NCBI RefSeq assembly: GCF_018408855.1
Contig: NZ_AP024325.1
Coordinates: forward strand, 496,001-560,000
Length of the DNA stretch: 64,000 nucleotides
Origin: Caballeronia sp. NK8
Lineage (GTDB): Bacteria; Pseudomonadota; Gammaproteobacteria; Burkholderiales; Burkholderiaceae
Direction of reading: 5' to 3'
The position numbers and the translations under genes were made by a program. Of this stretch, positions 61,156 through 64,000 are shown one piece after another; position 1 is the stretch's first letter, and the number at the start of each line of letters is the position of its first letter. The notes below the pieces were generated by a model. The model was not told the origin of the DNA and ran no database searches. It worked only from the letters and a program-made list of their open reading frames with translations.

Positions 61156-61259
61156 CTTAGAAGGACACGCGGCGTATCGTCGCGTAGCGAAAAAATACTT
61201 AGTAAAACGAATAAGTTCGCTCTTAGCCGATGCGTTCTGATCTGCGCTTCTTAGCTTAG
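61156..61259. repeat. Five CTTAG repeats in the ssuA upstream region
   Basis: CTTAG occurs at 61156, 61198, 61222, 61250 and 61255 within 104 bases of AT-rich sequence. This density of a TAG-containing pentamer stands out in a GC-rich genome. It may be a regulator binding array for the sulfonate gene. Confidence 0.45.
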
Positions 61260-61367
61260 CTCGAAAGATCATTTTGCCGTTGCCGACGCGCGGGATAGCA
61301 TGGCTCGCCCTCCGCGCGGCGGGCCGCGCACGGCTTCACTCACACTGATCACCACGGACGCTTTACC

Positions 61368-62324
61368 ATGAATCGAACGACCTCGCGGGGCCGCCGGACC
61401 TTCCTCGCCACGCTTCCCGCCGCTTTGGCCGGCATCGCCTTGCCGTCATGGGCGAAGTTCGCCGACGATCAGTTTCGCATCGGCTATCAGAAGGCCGCGA
61501 GCACGCTCGTGCTGCTCAAGGCGAAAGGCACGCTGGAAAAGCGGCTCGCGCCGCTGGGCGTGAAGGTCACCTGGACCGAGTTTCCGGCGGGGCCGCAGTT
61601 GCTCGAAGGCCTGAACGTCGGCGCGATCGACTTCGGCTATGTGGGCGAGGCGCCGCCCGTGTTCGCGCAGGCCGCGGGCGCGGATTTCGTCTATACGGCC
61701 TACGAGGTGCCGACGCCGCGCGCGGAAGGCGTGGTCGTCGCGAAGGATTCGCCCATCAGGACGGTCGCCGATCTGAAAGGCAAGAAGGTCGCCTTCAATC
61801 GCGGTTCGGACGTGCACTGGTTCATTATCGCGCTGTTGCGCAAGCACGGCCTCGATTATGGCGATATCCAGCCGGCCTATCTCGCACCAGCCGATGCCCG
61901 CGCAGCGCTGGAGCGCCAGGCAATCGACGCCTGGGCGATCTGGGACCCGTTCCTCGCCGCAGCGCAGTCGCAAGGCAACGCGCGTTTGCTGGCCGATGCG
62001 CAAGGCGTCGCCAGCCATCATCAGTTCTTTCTCAGCCAGCGCGAGTATGCGCAAAAGCGCAAGGACGTCATCGTCATCACGATGGACGAACTCGGCAAGG
62101 AAGGGCAGTGGATCAGACAGAACGTCGGGGCCGCCGCCGCGCAACTCGCACCGATTCAGGGGCTCGACGCCGCCACGATCCAGACCGGCCTGCAGCATTA
62201 CGAACACGTTTACCGGCCCATCGACGCGGCCGTGCTGGACGAGCAGCAACGCATCGCCGATACGTTCCACGAACTCAAGCTGATCCCGCGCAAGATCACG
62301 ACGAAGGACGCGGTGCTGGCGTGA
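61368..62324 (+). CDS. ssuA: Aliphatic-sulfonate ABC transporter substrate-binding protein (SsuA-like)
   Basis: 318 residues. The N terminus TTSRGRRTFLATLPAALAGIALPSWA has a twin-arginine-like pair and hydrophobic core, so export by Tat or Sec is likely, with cleavage after SWA. The mature part matches SsuA: FRIGYQKAASTLVLLKAKGTLEKRL, WTEFPAGPQLLEGLNVGAIDFGYVGEAPPVFAQAAG, KVAFNRGSDVHWFIIALLRKHGLDYGDI and DAWAIWDPFLAAAQ. It binds alkanesulfonates in the periplasm for sulfur supply. The permease and ATPase genes (ssuC, ssuB) and monooxygenase are not next to it; the following gene is a convergent porin, so this is an orphan binding protein. Confidence 0.9.
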   Translation: MNRTTSRGRRTFLATLPAALAGIALPSWAKFADDQFRIGYQKAASTLVLLKAKGTLEKRLAPLGVKVTWTEFPAGPQLLEGLNVGAIDFGYVGEAPPVFAQAAGADFVYTAYEVPTPRAEGVVVAKDSPIRTVADLKGKKVAFNRGSDVHWFIIALLRKHGLDYGDIQPAYLAPADARAALERQAIDAWAIWDPFLAAAQSQGNARLLADAQGVASHHQFFLSQREYAQKRKDVIVITMDELGKEGQWIRQNVGAAAAQLAPIQGLDAATIQTGLQHYEHVYRPIDAAVLDEQQRIADTFHELKLIPRKITTKDAVLA

Positions 62325-62341
62325 GCCGTGGGTTCGCCCGT

Positions 62342-62357
62342 CACTAAGCGGTTAGTG
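62342..62357. terminator. Short hairpin between convergent ssuA and porin genes
   Basis: CACTAA-GCGG-TTAGTG forms a six-base stem with a four-base loop, directly at the porin stop. No T run follows, so it is a weak terminator candidate. Confidence 0.35.
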
Positions 62358-63551
62358 TCAGAAGCGCACGCGCACGCCGCCGAAAGCCGCGACCTGCCGG
62401 TTCGTCGATGAAGGCGTGCCGGCGTCCGCGATCGCCGCGATCTGCTGATAGCCGCCGCCCACACGCGTCGACGCGTCGCCCGATGCAAGCTGATACACGG
62501 CGGACAGATACAGATCGGTGCGCTTCGAGAGCACGTAGTCGAGGCCGAGCGTGAACTGATGCCAACGCGGCTTGAGCGTCGCGCCGCCGGTGCCGGGCAG
62601 GCTGTTCGCGCGGCCGTCGGTGAACGTGTAGACGCCGACGAGCGTCGTCACTGGCGTCAGGTTGTAGCGCGCGTTGACATCGTAGTTGTTGAACTTCCGC
62701 GATGAGCCGTCGCTGTAATCGAGCTGCGTGTGGCTGAACGCGAAGCCGAGTGTCGCGACGCCGCCGAGCGCGTAGTTCGCGCCCGCAACGGCAATCTGCT
62801 GACGCGCCACGCCGCCGTTGAGGCCGTAGAAGAACGCGCCGCTGTAATCATCGCCGGTCGTGGTCGATGCGCCGCCTACCGCGCCGGCCGTGTTCGATGC
62901 GACGTTCGGATGATCGAGCAGCACATAGCCGCCGCCGGCCGAGAGCGGGCCGTTCACGTAGTTCGCCGCCACACCCCATGCCCGGTTGTTGCCGAAGCCC
63001 GTGCCCGCGCCGCTGTTGGCCTGATTGCTGAACGCATACAGTGCATCGACGGTGAACCCGGCAATCGTGTCGCTGCGGAACTTCACGGCATTGTTGATGC
63101 GGAAGGTCTGGTTCAGATTGTCGTTGTCGCCGACGTGCGTGGCCGGCGACCAGAAGCCAGGGCCAGCGTACGCGGCGACCAGATCCGTGTTCGGATCGTA
63201 TTGACGTCCGAAGGTGAGCGTGCCCACGCCGGTCTTCGCGATGCCCACGAACGCCTGTCGCCCGAATTCGCGGCCGCCCTGTGCAAGCGTGCCGTCGTTC
63301 ACCCGAAAGCCGCTTTCGAGCGTGAAGACCGTCCTGTAACCGCCACCCAGATCCTCGACGCCCTTCAGACCCCAGCGGCTGCCGTTGAGCTTGCCGCTCG
63401 TCGCCTGCAAGTTGTGCGCGCCCCGTTGATTGTTCGTATAGGCGATACCCGCATCGATGAGCCCGTACAGCGTCACCGAGCTTTGTGCCTGCACGATGCC
63501 CGGAAGGGTGACCAGAATGCCGGTAGCGCCGGCGAGTGCGACTCGTTTCAT
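62358..63551 (-). CDS. Outer-membrane porin (Gram-negative porin, OmpC-like family)
   Basis: 397 residues from MKRVALAGATGILVTLPGIVQAQ, a signal peptide cleaved after VQA, with AAGGAAG before the ATG. The mature start SSVTLYGLIDAGIAYTNNQRG and the blocks SGKLNGSRWGLKGVEDLGGGYRTVFTLESGF, REFGRQAFVGIAKTGVGTLTFGRQYDP and C-terminal GVRVRF (aromatic last residue for BAM recognition) are those of the Burkholderia OpcP/Omp38-type general porins. It should form a 16-strand trimeric channel. Two dyads (63619-63652 and 63681-63694) lie upstream. Confidence 0.93.
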   Translation of the reverse strand: MKRVALAGATGILVTLPGIVQAQSSVTLYGLIDAGIAYTNNQRGAHNLQATSGKLNGSRWGLKGVEDLGGGYRTVFTLESGFRVNDGTLAQGGREFGRQAFVGIAKTGVGTLTFGRQYDPNTDLVAAYAGPGFWSPATHVGDNDNLNQTFRINNAVKFRSDTIAGFTVDALYAFSNQANSGAGTGFGNNRAWGVAANYVNGPLSAGGGYVLLDHPNVASNTAGAVGGASTTTGDDYSGAFFYGLNGGVARQQIAVAGANYALGGVATLGFAFSHTQLDYSDGSSRKFNNYDVNARYNLTPVTTLVGVYTFTDGRANSLPGTGGATLKPRWHQFTLGLDYVLSKRTDLYLSAVYQLASGDASTRVGGGYQQIAAIADAGTPSSTNRQVAAFGGVRVRF

Positions 63552-63618
63552 TGACTTCCTTATACGTGTTAACCACGAGTTTTTGGGGAAGCCGATCTTA
63601 CGGTCGCGCTTACTGAAG

Positions 63619-63652
63619 TCGAACGATCGATTTCTCATGTGTAATCGTTCGA
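63619..63652. promoter_or_regulatory. Inverted repeat before the porin gene
   Basis: TCGAACGAT (63619-63627) and ATCGTTCGA (63644-63652) form a perfect nine-base inverted repeat with 16 bases between. It is 68 bases upstream of the porin start. Confidence 0.5.
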
Positions 63653-63680
63653 TGCAGTCATTTGTAATCCGAACAATCCA

Positions 63681-63694
63681 TGCGATGCATCGCA
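63681..63694. promoter_or_regulatory. Perfect 14-base palindrome before the porin gene
   Basis: TGCGATGCATCGCA is self-complementary over its full length, 130 bases upstream of the porin start and 125 bases upstream of the truncated plus-strand gene, so it could serve either. Confidence 0.4.
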
Positions 63695-63819
63695 ATTCAC
63701 GCAGCGCGACGTGATGATCAACTGACGCCGTCGCTGATTAGCTTTCGTCAAAGCATTGGTTGGTGAAGCATGCGCAGGCCCCTAGCATTGAACGCCTGGG
63801 ACGATATTGGGAAACCCTC

Positions 63820-64000
63820 ATGCGATACAAGGGATATGACGTGGCGCCGTCCGCGCATGCATTGCCGAGCGGCCTGTACGCCGCGAATCTGATCATCGAG
63901 AGCGGCACACCGGCGAGTCGCGCATCGCATACGTTCGATGCGCTCGACTACTTTTTCGAAGCCGATCACGCCATCGCGTACGCGGCCCGCTGGGCCCGGC
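63820..64000 (+). CDS. Truncated small hypothetical protein at the window end
   Basis: The frame opens with ATG at 63820 and runs to the window edge without a stop, giving the first 60 residues: MRYKGYDVAPSAHALPSGLYAA, then SHTFDALDYFFEADHAIAYAARWAR. Short proteins with this YKGYDV...FDALDYFF pattern are common hypothetical genes in Burkholderiaceae (I associate them with a DUF6566-like family, uncertain). No signal peptide is visible. The gene is divergent from the porin. Confidence 0.6.
   Translation, partial: MRYKGYDVAPSAHALPSGLYAANLIIESGTPASRASHTFDALDYFFEADHAIAYAARWAR

Overview
The window reads as GC-rich chromosome or chromid from a Burkholderia-group betaproteobacterium, most likely Caballeronia or Paraburkholderia. 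The evidence is the codon bias, a DUF4148 secreted protein, a DUF3331 protein, Burkholderia-type porin and FUSC efflux genes, a formate-dehydrogenase-like gene joined to a bd oxidase, and many LysR, GntR, LacI, MarR and AraC regulators beside metabolic operons. No tRNA, rRNA, CRISPR array, insertion sequence or phage block is visible. The species assignment is inference. Region 1-5 kb holds the end of a basic-tailed protein, a DUF308 membrane domain fused to a cysteine-peptidase-like domain, a secreted alpha/beta hydrolase, a DUF4148 protein, and an AraC regulator with a DUF3331 gene. Region 5-11 kb is a respiratory unit on the minus strand: a MoaA-like enzyme, a YdeP/FdhF-type molybdopterin oxidoreductase and the two subunits of a cyanide-insensitive bd-type quinol oxidase. 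At 11.3-18.6 kb lie an MHYT-GGDEF-EAL protein, a DUF1003 protein, a chloroperoxidase-like hydrolase, a SnoaL-like protein and a first HlyD-FUSC efflux pair. At 18.6-23.4 kb are glcDEF for glycolate oxidation, with a divergent FadR-type regulator and two matching palindromic operators. At 23.4-29.1 kb a MarR-FUSC-DUF1656-HlyD-OMF efflux operon with ATGA/GTGA overlaps is followed by an SRPBCC gene. At 29.2-34.3 kb are a DUF1275 protein, a divergent ampR-ampC pair, a ferritin-like lipoprotein and a LysR regulator. At 34.4-42.4 kb are an aconitase-family enzyme with the swivel domain in front, an MFS transporter, a LysR regulator and a fused indolepyruvate ferredoxin oxidoreductase. A low-GC toxin/immunity-like pair sits at 42.8-44.0 kb. 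At 44.0-48.8 kb is a sugar-acid cluster: a Gfo/Idh/MocA dehydrogenase, a LacI regulator with a double operator, an MFS transporter and L-talarate/galactarate dehydratase. The most unusual block is at 48.8-54.9 kb on the minus strand. It encodes an acyl carrier protein, an acyl-CoA-dehydrogenase-like flavoprotein, an amino acid:[carrier protein] ligase (a truncated seryl-tRNA-synthetase-like enzyme), a DUF1839 protein with a BtrH/C39-like papain motif, and a GH2 beta-mannosidase-like enzyme. The first four genes are tightly linked, two of the three junctions being ATGA overlaps. A plausible model is that an amino acid is activated, loaded on the carrier protein, possibly oxidised there, and transferred to an acceptor, perhaps a sugar. 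The end of the window (55-64 kb) carries a YdcF/DUF218 protein, a WYL-like small protein, a UvrA2-type ATPase, a small hypothetical protein, a FadR-type regulator, an SsuA-type binding protein, a porin and a truncated small gene.
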